Shown here piece after piece: positions 34,584 to 43,765 of a stretch of 64,000 nt of DNA. How positions within the stretch are numbered: the first letter of the stretch is position 1; the number at the start of each line of letters is the position of its first letter. The stretch lies in the NCBI GenBank assembly GCA_964493425.1, contig CAZBMW010000004.1, forward strand, positions 62,001 through 126,000, read 5' to 3'. The translations under genes and the position numbers were made by a program. Origin of the DNA: CAYLMG01 sp964493425 (GTDB lineage: Bacteria > Planctomycetota > Phycisphaerae > Sedimentisphaerales > Anaerobacaceae). The notes under the pieces are model-generated. The model saw only the letters and a list, made by a program, of their open reading frames with translations, was not told the DNA's origin and searched no databases.

Positions 34584-36962
34584 ATGGCAAAATCTTCCAA
34601 AAAGAAAATTGCATTTATTTCCTCGTATCCGCCAAGAAAATGCGGGATAGCAACTTTTACGTCAGACCTTATCGAAAGTATCCGTTCGTCAACTAAGGGC
34701 GGCTTCGAGCCCCTGGTGGTGGCAATGCAGTCAGAAAAGTATAAATACCGCGACCCTGTGAAGTTCGAAATTCGGCAGGATGTTAAAAACGATTACCTAT
34801 GTGCAGCGGATTACATTAACTTCAGCCATGTTGACCTCGTCAGCGTACAACACGAATACGGTCTTTTCGGCGGTGATGCAGGCTCATACCTGAGCCTTCT
34901 TCTGAATCGACTAAACGCACCGATAATAACAACGCTTCATACTCTTCTCGACAAGCCTGCGCCTGAGTACTATGAGTCGCTGGTAGACGTATGCAATGCC
35001 TCATATAAAGTAATAACGATGAACAAACGAGGCGTTGAAATGCTTGGTGACATATACGGGATAGATAAAAAGAAGGTTGAGCTGATTGCTCACGGGATAC
35101 CCGATTTGCCTTTTGTAGACAATAACTACTACAAGCATAAATTTGGCATTGAAAACAGAAAAACAATTCTGACATTCGGTCTTCTGAGTAAAAATAAAGG
35201 TATAGAGGTAATGCTGAAGGCGATGCCAAAGATAATTGAGGCTGAGCCGTCAGTTCTTTACATAATCCTAGGTATGACACACCCACTGGTACTAAAAGAA
35301 GAAGGAGAATCGTACAGATTCAGTCTCCAGAGGCTGACCCAGCAGTTAGAATGCAACGAATACGTAATGTTTCATAACAGATTCGTAAGCGATGAAGAGC
35401 TGCATAATTTTTTATGTGCGGCTGACATATATGTTACACCATACATGAATGCAGCACAACTGACAAGCGGCACTTTGTCTTACGCCGTTGGGACAGGCAA
35501 GGCAGTCGTCTCGACGCCGTACTGGGCAGCCGAGGAACTTTTAGCGGGCGGTCGAGGCAAACTTGTCAGGTTCGGCGATTCAAGGCAACTTGCTGAAACA
35601 ATAATCGAGATACTTAAAGATGAGTCGCTATATTATTCGCTTCGGAGAAAAGCATACGATTACGGCCGGTCTCGAACCTGGCCTAAAATAGGGCATGCAT
35701 ATTGGAAACTATTCAGCTCAATCAAGCTGCCAATCCCCATCACACCAAAGAAGCTGCCAGCGGGCGCTAAAGGCACACCGAGTATTGAAATACCCGAGCC
35801 GTCATTAGTACACATTAAAAGACTTACCGACGATACGGGGATGTTTCAACACGCAAAATTTATTGTTCCGAACCGTAAATACGGATACTGTACAGACGAC
35901 AACGCACGAGCGGTAATCGCAATGAGCCGTTATTATTCACAGTACCCGGAACCGGAGGCGATGCGCCTCTTCGATATATATCTATCGTTTATTATGCACT
36001 CGCAGGATAAAAACGGTCTTGTGAGAAACTTTATGAACTTTGACAGGAGCTGGATGGAAAACGAACCGATGCACGATGCTCTCGGGCGTGCACTGTGGGC
36101 GTTTGGGACGGTTATGGCTAACTCACCATCACCAGATTATATACCGATAATCAAGGACTGCTTTGACAGGTCGGTAAAACATATAAAGAAACTACTTCCC
36201 AAAGGAATAGCATACTCGATACTGGGAATGAGCGATTATTTAAGACAGTTTCCCGGCGCCAGTGACATCAAGCGTGAGATGGAACTGGCAGCAGACGAGC
36301 TTTTATTGCAATACGAAGAAAACAGCTACCCGAACTGGCAGTGGTTCGAAGATATTTTAACATACGACAACGCGATACTACCTTATTCCATGTTCGTAGC
36401 GGGACAAACACTGTCAGAGAAATATTTCGACGTTGCAAAAAAGACATTTAAGTTTTTACTTTCCAAAACCTACAACGGCAATCATTTCAGCTTTGTGGGG
36501 AGCAACGGCTGGTACGAGCGAGGAAAGACAAAGGCCGAATTTGACCAACAACCAGTAGAGGCTGCAAGCACCGTAATGATGCTAAAAGCCGCCTATGATG
36601 TTACAGGTGACAGCGAACTTCTGAAACTTCAGAAAAAAGCCTTCGACTGGTTTTTGGGTGAAAATGACCTGCACATTCCGGTTTATAACTTCAAGACCAA
36701 AGGCTGTCACGATGGTCTTATGCAGGGAGGAGTTAACACCAATCAGGGAGCTGAAAGCATGCTGAGCTTTTTGTTGAGCCTGTTGACAATCGTCGAAAAC
36801 TATACCGCCCTTGAAAAAATCGACTCCGGTAGCGAGGCTGGTGGAAAAGCAGTGACAGCACAACAAAATCAAAAGATACAACAGACAAACGGTTCCATAC
36901 CTATAGAGGATTTGCCCACAAACGCAAAACCGGACAAAGGGAAGGTAACAGAGTCCACATAA
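34584..36962 (+). CDS. GT4 glycosyltransferase fused to an (alpha/alpha)6-like domain
   Basis: This 792-residue cytoplasmic protein has an N-terminal GT4 glycosyltransferase (about residues 1-390). It shows FISSYPPRKCGIATFTSDL, VSVQHEYGLFGGDAGSYL, LTFGLLSKNKGIEVMLKAMP and the donor motif YMNAAQLTSGTLSYAVGTGKAVVSTPYWAAEE. The C-terminal half (about 410-765) is helical and resembles an (alpha/alpha)6 barrel (HAKFIVPNRKYGYCTDDNARAVIAM, NYPNWQWFEDILTYDNAILP-like). It looks like the domain fused to GT4 enzymes in several phyla, possibly a sugar-binding or phosphorylase-like unit. AAGGGG 9 nt upstream supports 34584 over the ATG at 34575. Acceptor unknown. Confidence 0.85.
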   Translation: MAKSSKKKIAFISSYPPRKCGIATFTSDLIESIRSSTKGGFEPLVVAMQSEKYKYRDPVKFEIRQDVKNDYLCAADYINFSHVDLVSVQHEYGLFGGDAGSYLSLLLNRLNAPIITTLHTLLDKPAPEYYESLVDVCNASYKVITMNKRGVEMLGDIYGIDKKKVELIAHGIPDLPFVDNNYYKHKFGIENRKTILTFGLLSKNKGIEVMLKAMPKIIEAEPSVLYIILGMTHPLVLKEEGESYRFSLQRLTQQLECNEYVMFHNRFVSDEELHNFLCAADIYVTPYMNAAQLTSGTLSYAVGTGKAVVSTPYWAAEELLAGGRGKLVRFGDSRQLAETIIEILKDESLYYSLRRKAYDYGRSRTWPKIGHAYWKLFSSIKLPIPITPKKLPAGAKGTPSIEIPEPSLVHIKRLTDDTGMFQHAKFIVPNRKYGYCTDDNARAVIAMSRYYSQYPEPEAMRLFDIYLSFIMHSQDKNGLVRNFMNFDRSWMENEPMHDALGRALWAFGTVMANSPSPDYIPIIKDCFDRSVKHIKKLLPKGIAYSILGMSDYLRQFPGASDIKREMELAADELLLQYEENSYPNWQWFEDILTYDNAILPYSMFVAGQTLSEKYFDVAKKTFKFLLSKTYNGNHFSFVGSNGWYERGKTKAEFDQQPVEAASTVMMLKAAYDVTGDSELLKLQKKAFDWFLGENDLHIPVYNFKTKGCHDGLMQGGVNTNQGAESMLSFLLSLLTIVENYTALEKIDSGSEAGGKAVTAQQNQKIQQTNGSIPIEDLPTNAKPDKGKVTEST

Positions 36963-37012
36963 AAGCCAGACGCATTGTTTAGATTATCGACTTTGGAATC
37001 CGCCGGAAATAA

Positions 37013-37150
37013 CTACTGTCCTTCGAGCAATTCAGCGGTTTTTTCACCGGTCCACTGAATGTCGCCGCCCAATCCCTGAACCGTCTGACAATTGGCTAAA
37101 GCAAGGAATAAAACAATTAAAACAAGTACTAAAAGAACCTTTTTTATCAT
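37013..37150 (-). CDS. Entericidin-like small lipoprotein
   Basis: This is a 45-residue ORF. MIKKVLLVLVLIVLFLALAN is a signal peptide and lipobox ending at Cys21 (ALANC); the mature 25 residues read CQTVQGLGGDIQWTGEKTAE and a short end. The TVQGLGGDI…GEK pattern is that of the entericidin A/B family, small bacterial lipoproteins. It has AGGA about 8-9 nt upstream of the ATG. It is antisense to and alone between the GT4 gene and the exonuclease gene. Role in this organism unknown; in enterics the family forms a toxin/antidote pair, and no partner is seen here. Confidence 0.7.
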   Translation of the reverse strand: MIKKVLLVLVLIVLFLALANCQTVQGLGGDIQWTGEKTAELLEGQ

Positions 37151-37308
37151 TTCCTAAAATCCTTTTTCTGCAAAAATCTTTCCAGGCAACACTCTTGCGC
37201 AAATGCGAGAAACCTTACAAGCCCTTCAATGTTAAAGCTATGCACCCTTTTAATAAAGATGTATAATATTATCGGTCAGGAGCAGCAATTTACATAAGAA
37301 AAGTTGCA

Positions 37309-38079
37309 ATGAAGATAGCCAGCTTCAATGTTAATGGTTTGCGAGCGCGTCTGGGAGTCGTGTTGGAATGGCTCGAAAAACAGATGCCTGATGTTCTCTG
37401 CCTGCAGGAAACCAAAGTCCAAGATGAAGAGTTTCCAATAGAGGCCTTTGAGAAAAGCGGCTACGAGTATATATATTCGGGGCAAAAAAGCTATAATGGA
37501 GTGGCGGTTTTCAGTAAAGGACCGATAAAAAACGCCCAATACGGTTTTGAGCAGGAGCCTAAAGATAAAAGCCGCTTTATAAAAGCAGAAATCAATGGTA
37601 TCATAATCGTCAATACCTACGTTCCGCAGGGTTACTCGCCGGAATCAGAGAAGTTCCAATATAAATTAAACTGGTTTAAACGACTGCAGAAATATTTTGA
37701 AAGTAATTTCGAGCCGGCTGAGCCAATAGTGTGGATGGGAGATTTCAACGTAGCTCCGGAAGCAATAGATGTGTATGACCCGGAAGGTTTGCTGGGACAT
37801 GTATGTTTTAATCCTGAAGTTACAGAAGCTTTACGGTCGGTCACCAAATGGGGTTTTGTAGATTTATTCAGAAAGAGCTGTAAAGATGCCAGCCAATATA
37901 CGTACTGGGACTACCGGATGCGGGGTTCGTTTAAGAGAAATCTAGGCTGGCGGTTAGACCATATTATGGCAACGAAGCCGATGGCTGACAAATGCAGGAG
38001 TTGCTATATCGATAAGGAACCTCGTGGCGCGGAGCGGCCGAGCGACCATACACCCATCGTGGCTGAGTTTAACTGTTAA
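37309..38079 (+). CDS. xth: Exodeoxyribonuclease III
   Basis: This AP endonuclease/3'-5' exonuclease of base excision repair is 256 residues, the normal family size. It has FNVNGLRARL (Asn7), CLQETKVQ (catalytic Glu34), the Tyr segment VNTYVPQG, WMGDFNVAPEAID (Asp and Asn), and the C-terminal RLDHIMAT and SDHTPIVAE (catalytic His). TATAAT at 37262-37267 lies upstream without a good -35. No strong ribosome site precedes the ATG, but the N-terminus matches the family start. Confidence 0.95.
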   Translation: MKIASFNVNGLRARLGVVLEWLEKQMPDVLCLQETKVQDEEFPIEAFEKSGYEYIYSGQKSYNGVAVFSKGPIKNAQYGFEQEPKDKSRFIKAEINGIIIVNTYVPQGYSPESEKFQYKLNWFKRLQKYFESNFEPAEPIVWMGDFNVAPEAIDVYDPEGLLGHVCFNPEVTEALRSVTKWGFVDLFRKSCKDASQYTYWDYRMRGSFKRNLGWRLDHIMATKPMADKCRSCYIDKEPRGAERPSDHTPIVAEFNC

Positions 38080-38242
38080 AGAAGATACCAAAAATGCTTT
38101 ACAAAAAACTACTTGCAATTCCGGACAATATTTGTTAAACTCATAATTTACGAAAACCTGCAATACTTAAGTAGTGGCAGACAGAGAGAAAACCGAACAA
38201 TGAATCCTTGAGCACTAGGAATATGGCTGCTGGTTCTTCTAA

Positions 38243-38271
38243 TTGACAATCGAAAAAATAATCAATATGTG
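38243..38271 (+). promoter_or_regulatory. Possible promoter of the beta-helix protein gene
   Basis: TTGACA (38243-38248), a 17-nt spacer and TATGTG (38266-38271). The -35 is consensus but the -10 is weak. Confidence 0.4.
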
Positions 38272-38296
38272 GCAGCATTATTGGAGGGCAATAATT

Positions 38297-40369
38297 ATGA
38301 GCACAAGAGAAATAAAGATTCTATTTATGGTGATTTTAGCTTTATTTTGTATAAATGTTTACGGTATTGGGCCTACTGATGACACATTCATTGATGAATT
38401 CTACCCCGATACAATTAACGGTAGCAAGAATCGTTTGATTGTAAGGTGTATGAACCTGAATCCCGGCGAGTTAGACACTCTGCTGAAATTTGATTTGAGC
38501 TGGATTCCGGATGAGGCAGAAGTTCAATCCGCAGAACTTTCTTTATATTATTATCAATACGTTGATTGTGATCCTGTGGGCAGGCAGCTTGATGCATTTC
38601 GGATTACAGGAAACTGGGACGAGGACACAACGACCTGGAATAGCAAGCCGAGCTATAACTCAACTGCGGTTGCCACGGCGTACGCACCGGGCTCGTATGG
38701 AAGGATATACTGGGACGTTACGGACAGTGTCAGAGATTTCCACAACGGTACATATACAAATTACGGCTGGCAGATAATGGATGTCGAATCAAGCGGCAAC
38801 TGTATGATTTATTTCCGCTCGAAAGAGTATATGGCAGGCATCGGTATGAGCCCTTATCTCGAGTTAGAATTAAACATTATATTCGTCGATAAAGATGCGA
38901 TTTATGGAGCCAACAACGGGAGCAGCTGGCCCAACGCCTACACGAATCTTCAGGATGCACTAAATGCAGCGGTTGCGGGTGATGAGATATGGGTAGCTGA
39001 GGGTATTTACAAGCCCGATGAAGGCAGCAGCCAGACACCGGGCGACAGAACAGAAAGCTTTTGGCTAATAGACGATGTCGCTATCTACGGCGGTTTCGTT
39101 GGTGTTGAGACCAGCAGGGATCAGCGCGACTGGGAAAATAATGTAACGATTCTCAGCGGTAACATCGGCAACACAGGCATACATACTGATAACAGCTATC
39201 ATGTCGTCTCAAGCGACAGCACTGCAGGGCCAAGCGCTATTCTCGATGGTTTCACAATTAAACGAGGATATGCCGATGGTTCATTATCCTGGCAGGACCG
39301 CGGCGCAGGAATGCTGAACGACGATAGTGATCCTACGATTGCCAATTGTAAATTCCGCTACAACACGGCAGAAAGCGACGGCGGGGGAATGTACAACTAT
39401 ATCTGCGATTTGACAATAAGCAATTGCCTGTTCAGCAACAATTCGGCAGAGGAAGGCGGAGGAATGTATAATGGAGGTCATAGCCCCACGGTGAGTAATT
39501 GTATTTTCACCGAAAATACTGCTGTAGATGGTGGTGGTATGTACAACAGCCAGAACTCGCCTGTGATTAGCAATTGCAGCTTTACCAGCAACCCGGCTGA
39601 TAAAGGCGGCGGGATGTACAACAGAGAGGCTGAATCGATGGTTTTCAATTGCAGTTTTACGAACAACCAAGCTACCAATGGCGGCGGGATATTCAATGAA
39701 CGTTCCCATACTCCGATATTTACGAATTGCGAGTTTATCGGCAATACAGCCAGCGAAAACGGCGGCGGGATAGTCAATGAAAACCTCACTTTTACAGATA
39801 TTATTAATTGCAGCTTTTCAGGGAATTCGGCGGTTCTGTCGGGTGGCGGCATTTATAACGATACCATAAGTGATCCGAGTTATCCGAAAGTCACAAATTG
39901 CATTCTCTGGGGCAACAGCGACAGCGGCGGTTCGGATGAGTCCGCTCAAATTCACGGATGCTCTCCGGATGTGAGCTACAGTTGCATCCAGGACAATGAC
40001 CCGGACGACGGTTCAATACCCTTCGGCGGCGCAGCCAATCATAATATCGATGATGACCCTCTTTATGTAAATGCCGCGGCAGGAGATTTGAAGCTACTGG
40101 GAGATTCGCCGTGTATCGAGGCGGGCGATAATGCATCGGTGCCGGCAGACGCAGCCGACCTTGACGGCGATGGAAACACCGGCGAGCAAACGCCGTTAGA
40201 CCTTGACGACAACCTAAGATTTCAAGACGGCGACTGTGACGACAACGAGATAGTCGATATGGGTGCTTATGAGTTCATTTGGGTCTATGCAGGCGACCTC
40301 GACGATGACTGCGATGTTGACTTCGACGATTTCGCAATATTTTCCAGAAACTGGCTAGCAGGTAAATGA
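38297..40369 (+). CDS. Surface protein: DNRLRE domain, parallel beta-helix, dockerin-like end
   Basis: This is a 690-residue exported protein. The signal peptide (KILFMVILALFCINVYG) is followed by a DNRLRE-type domain (about 25-205: ADDTFIDEFYP-like, AELSLYYYQYV, TTWNSKPSY, WDVTDSVRDF). Next is a right-handed parallel beta-helix (about 215-620) with repeats such as NCSFTNNQATNGGGIFN and NCIFTENTAVDGGGMYN, typical of polysaccharide-binding or lyase-like proteins. It ends with a dockerin-like AGDLDDDCDVDFDDFAIFSR and NWLAGK. GGAGGG about 9 nt upstream selects the ATG at 38297 over the open frame start at 38243. No catalytic site is evident. Confidence 0.85.
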   Translation: MSTREIKILFMVILALFCINVYGIGPTDDTFIDEFYPDTINGSKNRLIVRCMNLNPGELDTLLKFDLSWIPDEAEVQSAELSLYYYQYVDCDPVGRQLDAFRITGNWDEDTTTWNSKPSYNSTAVATAYAPGSYGRIYWDVTDSVRDFHNGTYTNYGWQIMDVESSGNCMIYFRSKEYMAGIGMSPYLELELNIIFVDKDAIYGANNGSSWPNAYTNLQDALNAAVAGDEIWVAEGIYKPDEGSSQTPGDRTESFWLIDDVAIYGGFVGVETSRDQRDWENNVTILSGNIGNTGIHTDNSYHVVSSDSTAGPSAILDGFTIKRGYADGSLSWQDRGAGMLNDDSDPTIANCKFRYNTAESDGGGMYNYICDLTISNCLFSNNSAEEGGGMYNGGHSPTVSNCIFTENTAVDGGGMYNSQNSPVISNCSFTSNPADKGGGMYNREAESMVFNCSFTNNQATNGGGIFNERSHTPIFTNCEFIGNTASENGGGIVNENLTFTDIINCSFSGNSAVLSGGGIYNDTISDPSYPKVTNCILWGNSDSGGSDESAQIHGCSPDVSYSCIQDNDPDDGSIPFGGAANHNIDDDPLYVNAAAGDLKLLGDSPCIEAGDNASVPADAADLDGDGNTGEQTPLDLDDNLRFQDGDCDDNEIVDMGAYEFIWVYAGDLDDDCDVDFDDFAIFSRNWLAGK

Positions 40370-40451
40370 AAGTTAATCCACGGTGAATAGAAGTTTAGTC
40401 CCGTTCGACGCGACAGATTCACGAGACTGAAGAATTAGTGGCGAAACTCAA

Positions 40452-40522
40452 CTGGGGAACAGGGACTCGAACCCCGACTAACTGATCCAGAGTCAGTTGT
40501 GCTACCATTACACTATTCCCCA
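40452..40522 (-). tRNA. tRNA-Gln (anticodon CTG)
   Basis: 71-nt cloverleaf on the minus strand. Acceptor TGGGGAA/TTCCCCA, T8, anticodon stem AACTGA/TCAGTT with loop CTCTGGA (anticodon CTG), T loop TTCGAGT, discriminator G. CCA is not encoded. Confidence 0.95.
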
Positions 40523-40790
40523 GCAACCATCAATTCATTAAATCGAGGCGATTTATTGCTGCAGCCGATATCAATCAGCGTGCGCCTCCGGCTGATTATA
40601 ACACCGACTTTCGGTTCTTCAAGGTTAAAAAAATCTAAAGACGTGTTTGCCGTCAGCAGAAGTGGCAAATAATCCAAAAACACCCCTTGCCTACTCGTTG
40701 CGACGCAATGCAGCGAACAGACAACAGAGCTAAAGAAGACCCGGCAGTAAATTGCAAGCTCATATATCAATCCAATCAGCACATCACTCA

Positions 40791-40819
40791 TTGACAATCT
40801 ACCGTTAAATCTATAATCT
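40791..40819 (+). promoter_or_regulatory. Promoter placing +1 at the lipoprotein start codon
   Basis: TTGACA (40791-40796), a 17-nt spacer and TAATCT (40814-40819). The expected +1 (40826-40827) coincides with the ATG at 40827, and there is no Shine-Dalgarno, so the transcript would be leaderless. Confidence 0.65.
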
Positions 40820-40826
40820 ATTGTAT

Positions 40827-41633
40827 ATGATTCGTTTTTTTCATATTGCGGTTATGTTCTGGCTGACAGCACTGCTTACCAGTTGCAATGGCCAGAAACA
40901 ACAAAATACAAAACCCGTCTGGGAAGATGTAAAACTCGGCGACCTCGCCCCCGCCGGACAGAAGCCGCAAATTCAGCGGCTGGATTCCATAAATTTCCAG
41001 GTTAATATCTTCGAAACACCGGCTGAAAACACCGGTAAGCTAAATGAGATTTCAGAAATCCTCTACACTCAGCCATTCAGATTCAAACACTTCAAAGCCT
41101 TCGGCGCTAATTCATTTTCAGTCGGCTTCGGCAGGACAAGTTTGGGCGACCAAATCTTCGATATGCTTTCAGAAGCCGGCGCAAAAAGAGTCGGCTCGTC
41201 AGTGATATTACTTTCCGACGGCCGGTATGACGACCTGCCAGTTAATAGGCTATTCAACAGAACAAGCATTTACTATACTTCAACCGACGGCTCAATCAAG
41301 ACGGAGAGCATCGGGCCGGGCCAGCTTGCACTGCGAATAAAGGCGCAAAAAATACCGGGTTTAAGAGGCGTCTGCAACGTCAGCTTTACGCCGGTGTCCC
41401 CCTCGCCGTTAAAACAGCTAACCACCAAATCATCCGACAGCTCAGAGTCTAATGATACGTTCTTCGAGTCCTGCAGTTTCAGCCTGAAGATGAGTCCGGG
41501 TGACTTCATATATCTTCGGCCTTTGCAATACATCAGCCACCAAAACTCATTAGGCAGTCTTTTCTTCAGCAGAGCCGCTGCGAGGCCGTACGTTGTCAGT
41601 TTCCTCATCATCTGTACACAAATTAGTGATTGA
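40827..41633 (+). CDS. Lipoprotein of unknown function
   Basis: This is a 268-residue predicted lipoprotein. The signal peptide ends in the lipobox LLTSC (Cys20 counted from the ATG at 40827). The mature part starts with a polar linker and contains alternating beta strands and helices (FKAFGANSFSVGFGRTSLGDQIFDML, SVILLSDGRYDDLPV). No family was recognised. The ATG has no ribosome site and lies at the predicted +1 of its promoter. The DUF362 gene starts 6 nt after its stop, so the two are co-transcribed. Confidence 0.75.
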   Translation: MIRFFHIAVMFWLTALLTSCNGQKQQNTKPVWEDVKLGDLAPAGQKPQIQRLDSINFQVNIFETPAENTGKLNEISEILYTQPFRFKHFKAFGANSFSVGFGRTSLGDQIFDMLSEAGAKRVGSSVILLSDGRYDDLPVNRLFNRTSIYYTSTDGSIKTESIGPGQLALRIKAQKIPGLRGVCNVSFTPVSPSPLKQLTTKSSDSSESNDTFFESCSFSLKMSPGDFIYLRPLQYISHQNSLGSLFFSRAAARPYVVSFLIICTQISD

Positions 41634-41639
41634 ACATAT

Positions 41640-42617
41640 ATGTCCGACGCAACAGTCATACTTACAAGATGTGAAGAATACGACAACACCAAAATAGCGA
41701 AAGAGCTGCAAAGGCATTTTGAGCTTCTCGGCGGCCTTGAGAAATTTATCAAACGAGGTGACAATGTCCTTCTTAAACCTAATTTTATCGCTCCGCGCTC
41801 GGCACATCACGCGACACAAACTCATCCCGCTGTTATAATCGAGACGGTGAAACTGCTGAAAGATTTCGGCGCAAAACCATTCGTTGCAGACTCGCCTGCC
41901 TGGTCAAACGTCGAAAACTGCATCAAAAAACTCAAACTCCAGGAACCCCTGAAAAAGCTCAACGTCCCATATAAACAGCTCAAAAGGGCTAAAAAATGTA
42001 AAATCGGCGACAACATCGTCGGGGTAAGCTCGCTCGCTCTCGAAGCAGATGTAATTATAAACCTGCCGAAATTCAAATCACATCAGCAGCTTGTTGCAAC
42101 CTTCGCTGTAAAAAATATGTTCGGGACCGTTTGCGGAAAGAGAAAAGCGATATGGCATTTTAGAAAAGGAAAAGAGGCTGAAAAGTTTTGTCACTTTCTT
42201 ATAGATATTTTCAAATACCTCAATCCCGCTCTGACGATTATAGACGCTGTGCACGTGATGGACGGCGGCGGCCCAATCCGAGGCAGAAGCAGGCCGCTCG
42301 GCTATCTTATCAGCGGCACAGAACCCATTGCACTCGAAACCGTCTGTGCCAAGCTGATAAATCTTAAGCCTGATGATGTACCGATTATCAAAACAGCAAA
42401 AAGCATCGGTTTCGGCTGCTCTGATTTCGAAAAAATTGAAATTCTCGGCGACGGCTTACCTGAAAAACCGTGCACCGACTTCGAATTGCCCAAGCTTATC
42501 CCGATAAGATTTTCTTTTATACACGTCTGCAAAAGTATTGCAAAACAAATCGTCCTGCTCGCAAAATCCGCAGTGAAAATTAATCGCAAAAGAAAACTCA
42601 ACAGAACTCGACACTAA
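41640..42617 (+). CDS. DUF362 domain protein
   Basis: This 325-residue protein belongs to the DUF362 family: GDNVLLKPNFIAPRSAHHATQTHPAVI near the N-terminus, FVADSPAW, DVIINLPKFKSHQQLVATFAVKNMFG in the middle and LGYLISGTEPIALETVCAKLI later. Many family members carry a C-terminal ferredoxin domain; this one does not and ends in a basic tail. The family's chemistry is not settled. It follows the lipoprotein gene by 6 nt; the start of tsaD and its promoter overlap its downstream flank. Confidence 0.85.
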   Translation: MSDATVILTRCEEYDNTKIAKELQRHFELLGGLEKFIKRGDNVLLKPNFIAPRSAHHATQTHPAVIIETVKLLKDFGAKPFVADSPAWSNVENCIKKLKLQEPLKKLNVPYKQLKRAKKCKIGDNIVGVSSLALEADVIINLPKFKSHQQLVATFAVKNMFGTVCGKRKAIWHFRKGKEAEKFCHFLIDIFKYLNPALTIIDAVHVMDGGGPIRGRSRPLGYLISGTEPIALETVCAKLINLKPDDVPIIKTAKSIGFGCSDFEKIEILGDGLPEKPCTDFELPKLIPIRFSFIHVCKSIAKQIVLLAKSAVKINRKRKLNRTRH

Positions 42618-42627
42618 TCTCTAAGAG

Positions 42628-42657
42628 TTGACTCAAGTGCATTTTTTTGGATAATAT
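42628..42657 (+). promoter_or_regulatory. tsaD promoter placing +1 at the ATG
   Basis: TTGACT (42628-42633), an 18-nt spacer and TAATAT (42652-42657). The expected +1 (42664-42665) coincides with the tsaD ATG at 42665; no ribosome site is present. Confidence 0.65.
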
Positions 42658-42664
42658 CATTCTT

Positions 42665-43753
42665 ATGCGAACGAAAAGTAAATCCTTAAACCAGATACAA
42701 GCTGCAAACAGTGAATCAAAAGAAACGATTAACATTCTGGGTATTGAGACAAGCTGTGACGAGACGGCGGCGGCCATTGTTGCAGACGGCAAAATTATCA
42801 AATCATCGGTAATCGCATCACAAGATAAGCTGCACGAAAAATACGGCGGAGTCGTTCCTGAAATCGCATCACGCGCTCATATCGAACAAATATACCCCGT
42901 AATAAAAGAGGCAATCGAACAGGCAAAAATATCGCCCGAACAAATCAATGCCATCGCAGTAGCCAATCAGCCCGGATTGACCGTTGCACTTATAATCGGT
43001 GTCACCGCCGCTAAGACCTTAAGCTTTGCCTGGGATAAACCTCTGATTGCCATTGACCACCTGCACGCACATATGCAGTCAGCAATTCTTTCGGAAGTTG
43101 ATATCAAGCTGCCCGCTGTTGCACTAATTGTTTCCGGCGGGCATACAAGTCTCTATGATTATAAATCGCCTCTTGCGCCGAAACTTTTGGGCTGTACGAT
43201 AGACGACGCGGCAGGCGAGGCATTCGACAAAGTCGCTGCAATATTGAAACTTGCCTACCCTGGCGGGCCTGCAATAGAAAAAATCGCAAAAAAAGGAAAT
43301 CTCGAAGCAATAAAATTTCCCCGTACGATGCTCGGCAAAGACTCGCTCGACTTTTCTTTCAGCGGTATTAAAACCGCTGTCCTTTATTACTGCAGAGGTC
43401 AGGATATGAAAGGTGAAAATAAGGTTGATTCAATGAGCAAAGAGGAAATTGCCGATATCGCAGCTTCCTTCCAGGCGGCGATCGTCGATGTTCTCGTTGA
43501 AAAGACAAAACTGGCAGCAAAAAAAACAAGGGCTGAAACAGTGCTGCTTGGCGGCGGCGTCGCTGCAAATTCAGCTTTAAGAAACAAGCTGCAAAAAATG
43601 TGCAATGAGCTTAGGCCGTCAGCAACACTTTTAACTGCTGAGAAGCAATATTGCACTGATAACGCAGTTATGGTAGCCTCTTTAGCCTATCATAAATATA
43701 AGGCTGGGATTTTCGCCGATTTAACTATTGAACCGAAGGCTCACAGTGAATAA
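42665..43753 (+). CDS. tsaD: tRNA threonylcarbamoyl transferase TsaD
   Basis: TsaD transfers the threonylcarbamoyl group from TC-AMP to A37 of ANN-decoding tRNAs, an essential modification. The 362-residue product has LGIETSCDETAAAIV, KYGGVVPEIASRAHIE, the metal-site H-x3-H as HLHAH, VSGGHTSLYDY, DDAAGEAFDKVA and LLGGGVAANSALR. The open frame extends six codons upstream to a TTG at 42647, but the ATG at 42665 fits the promoter and family. larB starts 12 nt later. Confidence 0.95.
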   Translation: MRTKSKSLNQIQAANSESKETINILGIETSCDETAAAIVADGKIIKSSVIASQDKLHEKYGGVVPEIASRAHIEQIYPVIKEAIEQAKISPEQINAIAVANQPGLTVALIIGVTAAKTLSFAWDKPLIAIDHLHAHMQSAILSEVDIKLPAVALIVSGGHTSLYDYKSPLAPKLLGCTIDDAAGEAFDKVAAILKLAYPGGPAIEKIAKKGNLEAIKFPRTMLGKDSLDFSFSGIKTAVLYYCRGQDMKGENKVDSMSKEEIADIAASFQAAIVDVLVEKTKLAAKKTRAETVLLGGGVAANSALRNKLQKMCNELRPSATLLTAEKQYCTDNAVMVASLAYHKYKAGIFADLTIEPKAHSE

Positions 43754-43765
43754 AAAAGTGCAGAA

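Noticed and set aside
37274..37308. ATT start with AGGAG upstream for exonuclease III
   Set aside because: It would add seven residues; the family N-terminus begins at the ATG at 37309 and rare starts need experimental proof.
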